Source of the DNA: CAYNNP01 sp964398215
GTDB taxonomy: Bacteria > Planctomycetota > Planctomycetia > Pirellulales > Pirellulaceae
NCBI GenBank assembly: GCA_964398215.1
Contig: CAYNNP010000001.1
Location: forward strand, 1-64,000
Direction of reading: 5' to 3'
DNA: 64,000 bases
A program made the position numbers and the translations under genes. The notes beneath the pieces are model-generated. The model saw only the letters and a program-made list of their open reading frames with translations, searched no databases and was not told where the DNA came from. Of this stretch, positions 9,224 to 18,222 are shown piece after piece. How positions within the stretch are numbered: position 1 is the first letter of the stretch; each line of letters opens with the position of its first letter.

Positions 9224-10507
9224 CTATTCGTCACCAAGGTTAAATAGATCTCGCAAGGCATCCATCAGGCCTTTGCGGTGACCTTCGGCGGCGTCATCAC
9301 GGAGCGATGCGAGCGGCGGGTGAAGAAGTTTGTTGATCACGCGATCAAATGACTTCTCGATTTCTTTGGCGTCCGTTTGACTCATTCCAGATTGCTGAAG
9401 CTTTTTGAATAGACGTTCTAGTTCTTCTTGCTTCAAATCTTGGGCTTGTTCTCGCAAACGCCGAATGACAGGACCGGTAGCGCGATGGTTCAGATCATGA
9501 ATGAATCGTTCAGTTTCTTGTTCGATGATCTTTTTCGCTTTTGGCCATTCCTTTTCCCGCTCGCGCCGATTGCGCTCACATGCCACTTGCAAGTCATCGA
9601 TTTGATAGAGATAGACACTTGTCATTTCGCCGATCGCTGAATCGAAATCGCGCGGTACAGCCAAGTCCAAAATCAATAGCAATCGATTCTTACGTTTCGC
9701 GTTTAGCTTCGAGAAGTCGTCGACCGAAATGATCGGTTCACTTGCCGCAGTCGTGCCGACAACCAAATCAGCTGCGACGACTTGCTGCTGAAGTTCGTCC
9801 CAGGGTATCGCGGTAGCGTCGAACTCGTCCGCAAGTGCTTGAGCGCGCTGGAATGTCCGATTCAAAATACGAATGTCGTTGGCTTTGGCCTGTTTCAAGT
9901 ATCGCAGGGTTTCTTCGCCCATTTCACCGGCACCACAAACGACGACCGTTTTGCCTGCCAATGAATCAAAAAACTCAGGTACAACCTCACCCACAGCAAC
10001 ACTGGGCACGCTAATTCGACGACGGTGAATTGCGGTTTCGGTTTGAACACGTTTGGCCGCGCGATTGGCTGCTTGAAAAACTGAATGAGTAAGCGTTCCA
10101 GCAGCACCGGAGGCACATGCAATGTCGTAAGCCTGTTTGACTTGAGCGAGAATCTGCGATTCGCCAACGACCATCGAATCTAAACTCGAAGCGACAGTAA
10201 ACAGATGCTCGATTGCTTCGTTTCCACTCCGGTAGATCATCTGGTTCAAGACTTCATCGGTCGAAACTTCATGTTGTTGAGCCAAGAACTCGGCAACCGA
10301 GTCACGCGTGAGTGCTTGGTTTTCGCTGGCCGCGTACAGTTCGACTCGGTTGCAGGTGCTGAGCACGACTAATTCAGAAGCCGGAAACCGTTGTCGAAAG
10401 TGGGTGAGCGCATCGCCAATCTGTTTGTCATTGGCAAACGAGACTCTTTCGCGAAATTCGACGGCTGCATCGTGGTGGCTACAACCAATCATCTGTAGCT
10501 TGGTCAC
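9224..10507 (-). CDS. hemA: Glutamyl-tRNA reductase
   Basis: Catalyses NADPH-dependent reduction of glutamyl-tRNA(Glu) to glutamate-1-semialdehyde, the first committed step of C5-pathway tetrapyrrole synthesis. The 427-residue length is normal. The catalytic cysteine is C52 in LSTCNRVELYA. The N-terminal SHHDAAVEFRERV motif, the ESQILAQVKQAY segment, the GAGEMGEETLRYL Rossmann motif and the C-terminal dimerisation helices (RRLREQAQDLKQEELERLFKKL) are all present. The start overlaps the stop of the upstream HemX/CcsA-like gene by four bases, so the pair is co-translated, an arrangement also known for hemA-hemX in Bacillus. No anomalies. Confidence 0.97.
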   Translation of the reverse strand: MTKLQMIGCSHHDAAVEFRERVSFANDKQIGDALTHFRQRFPASELVVLSTCNRVELYAASENQALTRDSVAEFLAQQHEVSTDEVLNQMIYRSGNEAIEHLFTVASSLDSMVVGESQILAQVKQAYDIACASGAAGTLTHSVFQAANRAAKRVQTETAIHRRRISVPSVAVGEVVPEFFDSLAGKTVVVCGAGEMGEETLRYLKQAKANDIRILNRTFQRAQALADEFDATAIPWDELQQQVVAADLVVGTTAASEPIISVDDFSKLNAKRKNRLLLILDLAVPRDFDSAIGEMTSVYLYQIDDLQVACERNRREREKEWPKAKKIIEQETERFIHDLNHRATGPVIRRLREQAQDLKQEELERLFKKLQQSGMSQTDAKEIEKSFDRVINKLLHPPLASLRDDAAEGHRKGLMDALRDLFNLGDE

Positions 10508-11388
10508 GAGCGCGGCTCCTGATCAATCGAGACACCCGTTGCATTGTTGTTCGTTGGTCCCTGTCCGTGTTGGGACGACAAGACGCTGATCATCGTCAGT
10601 ACCAAGAATCCCAAACTCGCCAGTGTCAAATATGCAGCTTTGCGTCCTCGACTGGCTGGCTGGTACAGAAACTCCATCGCGGTGGTTACGGCTAGCCAAA
10701 CAAACAACAGGATACTGAATAGCACGCCGCCTTGTGTCCAAGTGACGCTGCCAGAGTTATTCAAGTTCATGATCGCGCCTGCCAATACACCAATCGCAAC
10801 TGCGATCGTGCTAACAACAAGACAGCGACGATTGATCCGACTGAGTGTTTCCAGTGTCGGCAATCGTAAACTTGAACCAGCTTTCTTTTGTTTCAGTCGT
10901 CGCGATTGGACTAGGTACATCACGCCCATCAAAAACCCAATCAACACGGCGCCAGCGCCAACCATCATTGCCAAACCGTGAACGCTTCCCCATACACCGA
11001 CTGCTTCTGATCGCGAGAACGGTGCTTGGTCTTTGACAGCGACTGACAATCCAATCAACGCCATCACAACTGGCAAGAAAAAGAAGCCAATGACTGTGTC
11101 GGGCCGGCGCAAATACAGGACCAAAAAACAAACGGCAAGCCCAAGCGACAATAGCAACGACCAGTCCGACCAAGTCGCCAGGAAGCTTGCACCGGTTTGA
11201 TCGGCATCGTCCATGTTGCGCAAAACCAAGTAGGTGATGTGCGTGAAAAGTCCTACGCCCATCATCACGATCACAGCCAAAGCTCTACCGGGGACACGAC
11301 CCAACAGGCGCAATAGTTCTAGTACCAGCACCACGAGGTAGCTGGCAAAGAAGCAAGTCACGGAGATATCACGAAGGATTGCTAACAT
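10504..11388 (-). CDS. HemX/CcsA-like cytochrome c assembly family membrane protein
   Basis: Integral membrane protein of 294 residues with about eight hydrophobic segments. The recognisable part is the middle-to-end region, with WGSVHGLAMMVGAGAVLIG and the following MGVMYLVQSRRLKQKK, like the HemX/CcsA (ResC) family, whose members handle heme at the membrane or modulate HemA levels. The WGSVHG His fits a conserved family histidine, but the full tryptophan-rich WWD signature of true CcsA/CcmC is not evident. I therefore favour a HemX-type role. It overlaps hemA by four bases, which supports a link to heme synthesis. Its C-terminal tail is polar (SSQHGQGPTNNNATG). Confidence 0.8.
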   Translation of the reverse strand: MLAILRDISVTCFFASYLVVLVLELLRLLGRVPGRALAVIVMMGVGLFTHITYLVLRNMDDADQTGASFLATWSDWSLLLSLGLAVCFLVLYLRRPDTVIGFFFLPVVMALIGLSVAVKDQAPFSRSEAVGVWGSVHGLAMMVGAGAVLIGFLMGVMYLVQSRRLKQKKAGSSLRLPTLETLSRINRRCLVVSTIAVAIGVLAGAIMNLNNSGSVTWTQGGVLFSILLFVWLAVTTAMEFLYQPASRGRKAAYLTLASLGFLVLTMISVLSSQHGQGPTNNNATGVSIDQEPRS

Positions 11389-11508
11389 TGCATTGACGAA
11401 ATCGGATCGGCTGGACCTTCTTTATCCTACACGTTCTGCAATAAAAGTCATCGCGACAAGTGCCACCGAACCCCAATAACGCCGTCCTTTCGACCAGTAC
11501 AGCTGATT

Positions 11509-14070
11509 CTACCAGGGCGACCGCTTCCACGACCGGACTTCGACGTTGCCGCTTTTGTTGATGGTGACGCGGATAGCACCCAAGTTTGCGGTTACATGAA
11601 CCCCCGAACCCGTGAAGGACAGCATTTCGCGGACCGCCGGGCGTCGTGCTCGCTTGCCACCGCTAACAATGGTCTGCGAAGGTCGTGACCACTCACATAC
11701 GCCGCGCGCGTCGGTAGCCAAACTGCCATGGTGTGGCGCCATCAAGACACTGCCTGCACGCGGCCGCGCATGACCAATCAACTGAGCTGTACCCGGCGAT
11801 TCTAAATCTCCCGGCAAGATCAACGGGGCACGACTAGCACCGATCAGCAAGGTCAAACTATTCGCATTGTCGCTACCATCAATTCCCTGTTTAGGTGGGT
11901 GCAACACTTGGACAGGATGCTCGCCCAATGTAACGACATGTCCGGCAAAGGTTTCTTCGATGGGTACCGTGTAGCGATCGATTGCATCACGGATCGGGAC
12001 GAGTCCATGTTCTTGGGTATCGATCAGTTTTGGTGCTGTGACGATTCGCCGAACTGAAAAGCGTCGCAGCACACCGGGCAACGCGTTGTAGTGGTCGGCG
12101 TCAGCATGCGAAAGAAAGATACCGTCGATGTGCGTTATTCCTAGTGACCAAAGTGCTGTATCGATATCTCGACTGCTGCCATTTTCATTTGCCAAGTGCC
12201 CGCAATCGTAGAGCCAGATCTCGTCTTCTGAGAATCGTAGAATCACACAAGTGCCGTGACCAATGTCAACAAAGGTGGCTTCAAGCGAACCTTGTTCTAG
12301 CGGCGGTGCTGCTGTGGCCAAGAAATATGCGGCCAAGCCCCAAACTGGCACCAACAGGCGCCGAAAGTTGATTGCGAAACGTGATCTTTGCCACCAAAGG
12401 CTGATCAACAACGCCGCGTAAAAACAAACGACCCAATAGGTAGGTGGCGATGGAAGCCAAAAATGAGAGAGCGGCAATTCGGCGGCGTAACCAATGCACG
12501 TTTGGATCAATTGAAGCGACAAATCACATAGCTTGCCAAGCAACCCCGCCAAGGGTGCGTTGACCCATCCCGCAACGACCGTTGCCACACCAAGTGGTAA
12601 CGCCAAGACCAGCAAAAGTCCCATCAGCACATTGATCAGGATGCTGATCACAGAAACAACATTGAACTGTTGCCAAACTAACGGCAATGTCATGAGCGAC
12701 ACACTACCACTGAACCACAACAGTTCGCGGCCTTTTCTAAATCCGCTCCACAGTTTTTGAATTGGTAGCGACATCGTGCTGTCGGCCAACATGTCCAGCC
12801 GCTCTTCTCGTTCAAGAGAGTCTTGAATGGCTGCTGTGTCGCCGGTGGCTTTGCGATTGGCCATCATCAAAGTCGCGACGGCTAGAAACGACAGATGAAC
12901 GCCCACGCTAAATACGTTTTCTGGATTCCAAACCATCAAAAATAGCGCCGCTGCGCTCAAGATATTCAATGGTTGTCGAGGCCGCTTTAGCATCATCGAA
13001 AAGACAAAGGCGCCGATCAAAACGGCTGCTCGCACTACCGGTGGTCGGGCTCCTGTGATTCCCGTGTAAAGCAGAGCAACGATAAAGATCAGCACTAACT
13101 GAATTCTCTTTGGGAATCGTAGTACCGATCCCAGCCATGCCACCAAGCCAACAACAATCGCTAGGTGCAAACCGCTAACAGACAGTAAGTGTGCTGTGCC
13201 TGTTTCCAGCAAAGTGTCACGGGTATCTTGTTCGATCAGCTCTCGCTGGCCCATGATCAAGGCCAATGCCAGCGGGTGAACTTGTTCGCTGGTATTCGAG
13301 AGCAATGTATCGCGACCGCTTGCAGCGATGATAGCCGCCGGCCGGTAGAACCACCGTGTCCACCCTGTTGCTGGTGCGTCGAGCTTTTGGATTTGCTGTT
13401 CACGGTCGCAATCAATTCGACCATGAAGCCCGCGCCGTCGATAAAATGGCCGCAGGTCAATTTCACCAGGATTGCTGGGCGCAGGAAACGCTTGCATTGA
13501 TCCGAAGATCCGCAGCTGATCGCCTGGCAAAAGCTGATCGATTCGGCCGTCACAGCCGACGATCATTCGGCCCGAACAAGGCTGCGATTGACCACGGATC
13601 AAAATGGACCGCAGTGATACTTCAAACTGAGTTCGCCATTGGGCTTGCCGTCGTCGCTGGCCAGCCGTGTTTGCCAATGGATGCCGCCGTAGCGCGACTG
13701 GCCGATCCAGTGTCGCATCAACAATCACAGGCTGTGATTCATCCGAGAGCAACCCAATGATGGTTGCCGACTCGTGTATCGAATCGTGGTAACAGTGCCA
13801 AGTTGCTCCGAAAGGAACAACAACGCTGAATAGAAAAGTACTCCAGAAACGGCCACGACCGGATAGTGATCGGGCTAGAACTAGAAAAAGGCACCCTACA
13901 AGCAGCGCCGACCATGCGTACATACGGGCCGTAGGATCCCCAAGCGAGGCCAGCGCGGCGTCGATCAAAATTCCCGTAGCCATCGCCGTCGCAACAAAAA
14001 GCAAAGGCTGTCGATCAAGCAACAGCCTCACTCTTTGACGCGACGAATCGATTGATCCACCAGCGTTCAA
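11509..14070 (-). CDS. comEC: ComEC/Rec2 DNA-uptake channel protein with metallo-beta-lactamase domain
   Basis: Inner-membrane channel that passes single-stranded DNA into the cytoplasm during natural transformation. The 853 residues have the full family layout: two N-terminal hydrophobic segments, a DUF4131/OB-like region (GRMIVGCDGRI... GDQLRIFG), the polytopic competence domain (HLLSVSGLHLAIVVGLVAW, ARPPVVRAAV), and a C-terminal metallo-beta-lactamase-like domain. That last domain has THIDGIFLSHADADHYNALPG, a partial HxHxDH-like metal motif, and later LMAPHHGS. The gene appears intact. It lies between a PQQ-propeller gene (33 bases upstream) and the hemX-like gene (120 bases downstream). 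A separate comM remnant at about 60.6-61.0 kb is the only other competence-related sequence in the window. Related proteins also occur in strains not known to be transformable. Confidence 0.93.
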   Translation of the reverse strand: MNAGGSIDSSRQRVRLLLDRQPLLFVATAMATGILIDAALASLGDPTARMYAWSALLVGCLFLVLARSLSGRGRFWSTFLFSVVVPFGATWHCYHDSIHESATIIGLLSDESQPVIVDATLDRPVALRRHPLANTAGQRRRQAQWRTQFEVSLRSILIRGQSQPCSGRMIVGCDGRIDQLLPGDQLRIFGSMQAFPAPSNPGEIDLRPFYRRRGLHGRIDCDREQQIQKLDAPATGWTRWFYRPAAIIAASGRDTLLSNTSEQVHPLALALIMGQRELIEQDTRDTLLETGTAHLLSVSGLHLAIVVGLVAWLGSVLRFPKRIQLVLIFIVALLYTGITGARPPVVRAAVLIGAFVFSMMLKRPRQPLNILSAAALFLMVWNPENVFSVGVHLSFLAVATLMMANRKATGDTAAIQDSLEREERLDMLADSTMSLPIQKLWSGFRKGRELLWFSGSVSLMTLPLVWQQFNVVSVISILINVLMGLLLVLALPLGVATVVAGWVNAPLAGLLGKLCDLSLQLIQTCIGYAAELPLSHFWLPSPPTYWVVCFYAALLISLWWQRSRFAINFRRLLVPVWGLAAYFLATAAPPLEQGSLEATFVDIGHGTCVILRFSEDEIWLYDCGHLANENGSSRDIDTALWSLGITHIDGIFLSHADADHYNALPGVLRRFSVRRIVTAPKLIDTQEHGLVPIRDAIDRYTVPIEETFAGHVVTLGEHPVQVLHPPKQGIDGSDNANSLTLLIGASRAPLILPGDLESPGTAQLIGHARPRAGSVLMAPHHGSLATDARGVCEWSRPSQTIVSGGKRARRPAVREMLSFTGSGVHVTANLGAIRVTINKSGNVEVRSWKRSPW

Positions 14071-14103
14071 AATTAAATGCCCTGTCTTGCGCCCGAAATG
14101 CGA

Positions 14104-15405
14104 CTACCGAAGCTGGTAGCACATCATTTTGTCTTGTTCACGCAAGTAGAGCTTGCCATTGGCGATGACTGGGTGCGCCCAGGTCTTACCTTTTTGAAAC
14201 TCTGGTTTAAAAGTCCCAACGACATCCATTGTTTTGGGGTTCACCTTGGTCAGAATCACCGTGCCGTCTTCGCGTCGCCAGACGATATGTCCATCCGCCA
14301 CAACGAGGCTGGCTTCGCCCTTGCCCTTTGCTCGCTCCGGACCCCAAGTCACTTCGCCGGATTTCATATTCAAGCACACGGGCAAGCCATTTCCGTTTCC
14401 ATGGCCACAGTAAATGTGTCCATCCACGAGAGTCATTCCACCGTGTTTGTTTTGAAATGTCTTTCCATCCAGCCAATACACTTCTTCAGCATTCACTTGT
14501 TCGCCATTTGCGGTCAATTTCAGCAACGCCGCGCCTGTACCGTATGCTGTGCTCGTAAAGATATTGTCGCCATCAACAATCGCGGTAGGAATATTTGCAG
14601 TGCCGTTAGAAACACGACTGTACCGCCATAAGTACTTGCCGTCTTTCGCGCGAACGCCGACCAGTCCGCGGCCAACTAGTTGCACGTACTGTTTAACGCC
14701 AGCTCCGTTGGAAATGATGGGCGAAGCGTATCCAGCACCGTTCCGCAGATTCTTGCCATTGACGCCTTTCTCATCGGTCCATTTTGGTGCGGCACACGAC
14801 CAAACCTCTTTGCCCGTTTTCTTGTTCAAGGCAACCAGCAATCCTTTGGATCCACCCGGTGTGCATACAACAACGTCACCGTCTACGAGTGGTGATTCAC
14901 TGAACCCCCAACCGCTCATCATCTTGCCACCCCAATCCTTAAAGTTGCGAGACCATACTTTGCTGCCATCTTTCGTTTGCAAACAGGCAACGATGCCGTC
15001 ACTGCTGACAACGTACAAATGATCTCCGTCAACCGTTGGCGTCGTGCGGCTTCCAGGGTAGCCGTGCTTTGGCGGTTTTTGATTCAGTAGCTGTTTCCAT
15101 ACGGTCTTTCCATTTGCAACATCGATCGCTACGACGGCTTGTCCATCATCAAAGTCGCCGCTCGTGTAGGCTCGGTCTCCGACAACCGCCACGCTGGCGT
15201 AACCGGATCCCATACCGCTAGAAATCCAAGACAATTTTGGACCGTCGGCGCCCCATGATTCGAACAAACCTGTTTCAGCAGAGTGGTTGGCGCGATCAAC
15301 ACCGCGCCACTGCGACCAGTCATCAGCGTTTAGGTCAGAAACGATGGGCAGGCATACAGTGAACACCGTAGTGAAAACCGCGCATGCGAGTTTATTGGGG
15401 GACAT
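14104..15405 (-). CDS. Exported PQQ-type beta-propeller repeat protein
   Basis: Secreted or periplasmic protein of 433 residues. A signal peptide (MSPNKLACAVFTTVFTVCLPIVSDLNA) precedes DWSQWRGVDRANHSAE, the usual opening of planctomycete propeller proteins with PQQ_2-type repeats. Repeated blades are visible as GDRAYTSG/DVANGKTVWKQ, GDHLYVVSSDGIVACLQTKDGSKVW, KKTGKEVWSC, KDGKYLWRY and HIYCGHGNGNGLPVCLNMKSGEVTW. This family resembles the BamB and PQQ-dependent dehydrogenase propellers. No calcium/PQQ active-site residues are evident, so it is more likely a scaffold or binding protein than an enzyme. The ATG is supported by AGGAG eight bases upstream. It is the first gene before comEC on this strand and is divergent from the metalloprotease gene. 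Confidence 0.88.
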   Translation of the reverse strand: MSPNKLACAVFTTVFTVCLPIVSDLNADDWSQWRGVDRANHSAETGLFESWGADGPKLSWISSGMGSGYASVAVVGDRAYTSGDFDDGQAVVAIDVANGKTVWKQLLNQKPPKHGYPGSRTTPTVDGDHLYVVSSDGIVACLQTKDGSKVWSRNFKDWGGKMMSGWGFSESPLVDGDVVVCTPGGSKGLLVALNKKTGKEVWSCAAPKWTDEKGVNGKNLRNGAGYASPIISNGAGVKQYVQLVGRGLVGVRAKDGKYLWRYSRVSNGTANIPTAIVDGDNIFTSTAYGTGAALLKLTANGEQVNAEEVYWLDGKTFQNKHGGMTLVDGHIYCGHGNGNGLPVCLNMKSGEVTWGPERAKGKGEASLVVADGHIVWRREDGTVILTKVNPKTMDVVGTFKPEFQKGKTWAHPVIANGKLYLREQDKMMCYQLR

Positions 15406-15584
15406 TGAATATTCTCCTTGATTCGATGGTTATAAGTGGGAAAATCTACAGGACTCTGAGGTACTTGTTGACGGCGAAAGCAAGATTTATCGCCAATCTT
15501 GATCAATTGTTGGCTGATCCTGTATCACCGATATGTCAGCGGGTAAATTTTAGCAGCCAATACTTTAACTCCTCGATGTAAGCC

Positions 15585-18050
15585 ATGTCAGAAACAAGCC
15601 GCCTGAGACAACAAAGAATGCAAGCTCGCCGGCGTTTGCGGCATGAACCGCTGGAAGATCGCCGCTTGTTGACGACCCTGGAGGGTGACGCTTTCGCGTT
15701 ACCAACCCAGGCACTGGATCCCGTTGGTTTTCTTGGGGATCTATCGGCGCAAATCGATTGGGGTGATGGCTCGTCGACTGCCGTTGATGTCGATAGTCCC
15801 AACAATCCAAATGGAGTGCGCATTCGTTTCGACTATAGCTTGGACGACAACAACTTTTTTAATTCGAGTGCCAGAAGGGCATTGTTGCAGCAAGCCGCCG
15901 ATACGGTGACACAGTACTTTGGTGATTCATTGGCGGCTATTGTTCCGTCCGGCAGCAATACGTGGACACCACGAGTGCGCCATCCCTCGCAGGGCGCATC
16001 GAATCAGTTTCTTGGACCGCGCGTTGATGTAAATCTAAATAGCGTGGCGGCCAACGAGATCGTTGTGTATGCGGGGGCGCGAGATTTCATCGGTAGCGTA
16101 CGTGGTGTTGGCGCAACCGGATCATCCAGAGTCGTGGGCTCGCAAGCGTGGTTGGATTTAGTGGAAAGTCGGGGCCAAGCGGGTGTGCTGGCATCTACGC
16201 CAACCGACTATTCAATTTTTGCTGGGTCGGTCAGTTTTGATACATCTGGAACGAATTGGTACTTTGACAGCGACATCGACGGCATCGAAACCGACGAGAT
16301 CGATTTTTATACTGTTGCCGTTCATGAACTGTCACACGTTTTGGGATTTGGCCTTGGGGATACCTGGGAAAATCTTACTGCCGGTGGAACATTCAACGGT
16401 CCCCAAGCGAGAGCTGCCTACGCAGGTTCTGGAGCGCCGCCCGTTACTTCCGATCACTGGGCTGTCAGTGTGGGAGATCTACAGCAAACGGTCCTGACTC
16501 CGGTAGTGGACGCGTTCGGTCGGCGACAGATATTGGGCCGACTGGATCTCGCTGCACTGGACGATATCGGGTGGGACGTCACTTATCCATCGGTTGTGCA
16601 AGTCAACGGTTCACATACCTATGGCGATAACGGCGACTTCGACGTGACGGTCACGTTAGAGGGAAGCCAAATTGGGCAAGCCGCTTCCAACGACATTGTT
16701 GCTGATATCAACAATGTTGCGCCGTCGCTAACCGTGCCTCCCGCGCAGACGGTGACGGTGGGCAATTCACTTAGCCTGCCAGCTAATCTCTGGGAAATTT
16801 CAGACCCGGGTTTCAACAGCGGACAAACGCAAGAGACGTTTACTTATACGATCGATTGGCAAGATGGATCCGATCTGGAAACGGGTAACGCGGTCGTAAC
16901 AACCGTTGGTAGCGAGGGACAAGACACGATCGCCAATCTTGCTGTTTCTCATACTTTTACCGAGGAAGGAACCTTCGACGTATCAGTAACGGTCCAAGAC
17001 GATGACGGCGGCACAGTGTCGGATAACTTTCAAGTTTCCGTTGTAGCACGACCAGCGATTTCGTTGTCGCTGGACAACCAGACGGTTGCCGAAAACGCCG
17101 GCGATTCGGCCGCCACGCTGACTGTCACACGCTCAGGGCCAACGCTGGCAGTTGATCAGACCATTTCTTTGAACGGAAGCGATGGCACGGAAATTAATCT
17201 GCCCAGTACGGTCGTCATCGAAGCGAACATGTCATCGGCGACAGTCCAAATTGATGCCGTTGATGACACGCTACTGGATGGAACCCAGAGTGTCACGATT
17301 ACAGCGGGCGTGACTGGTGTCGAAGGTGATTCGATTTCACTTGATGTTACTGACTTCGAGAGCCTAACGGCAGAAATTCTTGTTTCAGGATCGCCCGCTT
17401 TAGGTGTACTGGAAGGGCGGCCAGGCGAAGTCGTGCTGCGTTTGTCACGTAGCAACACTGATAACGCCCAACCACTGGATGTCAGCGTTAGCGGAGGTGA
17501 CCCTGCTCAGCTTGAGGTGCAGCAAAGTCTTCAGATTCCCGCGAATGCGAGTTTGTTGAATTTCGATTTAGTTGCGGTTGATGATGAAATCGCTGAAGTC
17601 ACTCAGAGCCTAGATTTTGATTTTCAAGCTGCTGGCTACGCGTCGGCGAACTTGGAAATAAGAGTGTTTGATGATGAGCAGTCTGCATTTCAAAATCCGC
17701 AAGACCAATTCGATGTAGACAATGCCAATGGAGTCACCGCCATTGATGCGCTGCAGATCATCAATCGTCTTTCACTAGGCGTTGGCGAATTGAATCCGGT
17801 CATCGTTCCATTTGATGATGCGTTCATTGACACGACTGGCGACTATCAACTGACGGCCCGCGATGTTTTGATCGTCATCAATGAACTTGCCAACCGCCAA
17901 TTCGGGGAAAGCGAAGGTGAAGGTGAGAGAATTTTGGCAAGAGCCGCAGGCCTTGCATCCACCGACGCATTGTTCGCGTCAATAATCGAAGAATCGGATG
18001 ACGACGACGAAACTTTGAGTTACGATTGGATGGAAATTTCAATCGTCTAA
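15585..18050 (+). CDS. Secreted leishmanolysin-like metalloprotease with PKD, Calx-beta and dockerin regions
   Basis: An 821-residue extracellular protein. The N-terminus is a basic segment with HEPLEDRRLLT (residues about 20-31), a variant of the LEPR-XLL sorting motif of planctomycete surface proteins. The protease region follows: HELSHVLGFG, with H247, E248 and H251. A third possible ligand, H291 in SDHWA, lies about 40 residues later, as in leishmanolysin-type M8 enzymes rather than matrixins. The expected Met-turn methionine seems to be Leu (L304 in TVLTP). Next come two PKD-like segments (SHTFTEEGTFDVSVTVQDDDGG), Calx-beta-like repeats (VAENAGDSAATLTVTRSG), and a dockerin-like pair of calcium loops (FDVDNANGVTAIDALQIINRL and a second around residue 760). 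The acidic tail ends the protein. Probably surface-bound or secreted; substrate unknown. Confidence 0.87.
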   Translation: MSETSRLRQQRMQARRRLRHEPLEDRRLLTTLEGDAFALPTQALDPVGFLGDLSAQIDWGDGSSTAVDVDSPNNPNGVRIRFDYSLDDNNFFNSSARRALLQQAADTVTQYFGDSLAAIVPSGSNTWTPRVRHPSQGASNQFLGPRVDVNLNSVAANEIVVYAGARDFIGSVRGVGATGSSRVVGSQAWLDLVESRGQAGVLASTPTDYSIFAGSVSFDTSGTNWYFDSDIDGIETDEIDFYTVAVHELSHVLGFGLGDTWENLTAGGTFNGPQARAAYAGSGAPPVTSDHWAVSVGDLQQTVLTPVVDAFGRRQILGRLDLAALDDIGWDVTYPSVVQVNGSHTYGDNGDFDVTVTLEGSQIGQAASNDIVADINNVAPSLTVPPAQTVTVGNSLSLPANLWEISDPGFNSGQTQETFTYTIDWQDGSDLETGNAVVTTVGSEGQDTIANLAVSHTFTEEGTFDVSVTVQDDDGGTVSDNFQVSVVARPAISLSLDNQTVAENAGDSAATLTVTRSGPTLAVDQTISLNGSDGTEINLPSTVVIEANMSSATVQIDAVDDTLLDGTQSVTITAGVTGVEGDSISLDVTDFESLTAEILVSGSPALGVLEGRPGEVVLRLSRSNTDNAQPLDVSVSGGDPAQLEVQQSLQIPANASLLNFDLVAVDDEIAEVTQSLDFDFQAAGYASANLEIRVFDDEQSAFQNPQDQFDVDNANGVTAIDALQIINRLSLGVGELNPVIVPFDDAFIDTTGDYQLTARDVLIVINELANRQFGESEGEGERILARAAGLASTDALFASIIEESDDDDETLSYDWMEISIV

Positions 18051-18060
18051 AACGCTGCTC

Positions 18061-18153
18061 ATGTCACTTTTCATCGCCATCGTTTGCCTTGTCGTTCTAC
18101 TGACCTCCAGCGGAATCCTTTGGTTTTGGTTTGTTCGATCCCAAGACGATTGA
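18061..18153 (+). CDS. Possible 30-residue single-pass membrane peptide
   Basis: A short ATG-to-TGA frame 10 bases after the metalloprotease stop codes for 30 residues. There is one strongly hydrophobic segment (SLFIAIVCLVVLLTSSGI), then an aromatic belt LWFWFV and a charged end RSQDD. That is the usual composition of a real small membrane protein rather than a random frame. No clear ribosome binding site precedes it, and it could be translationally coupled to the upstream gene. The topology recalls small assembly proteins such as CcoS, but there is no sequence match I would claim. It is short enough to be missed by standard gene finders. Confidence 0.4.
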   Translation: MSLFIAIVCLVVLLTSSGILWFWFVRSQDD

Positions 18154-18222
18154 ACACGTGGTCGTCTAACGATCCAGCTGAGACCTGATCTAACGTTTGG
18201 TTAGTCATCGTCATGACAACTA

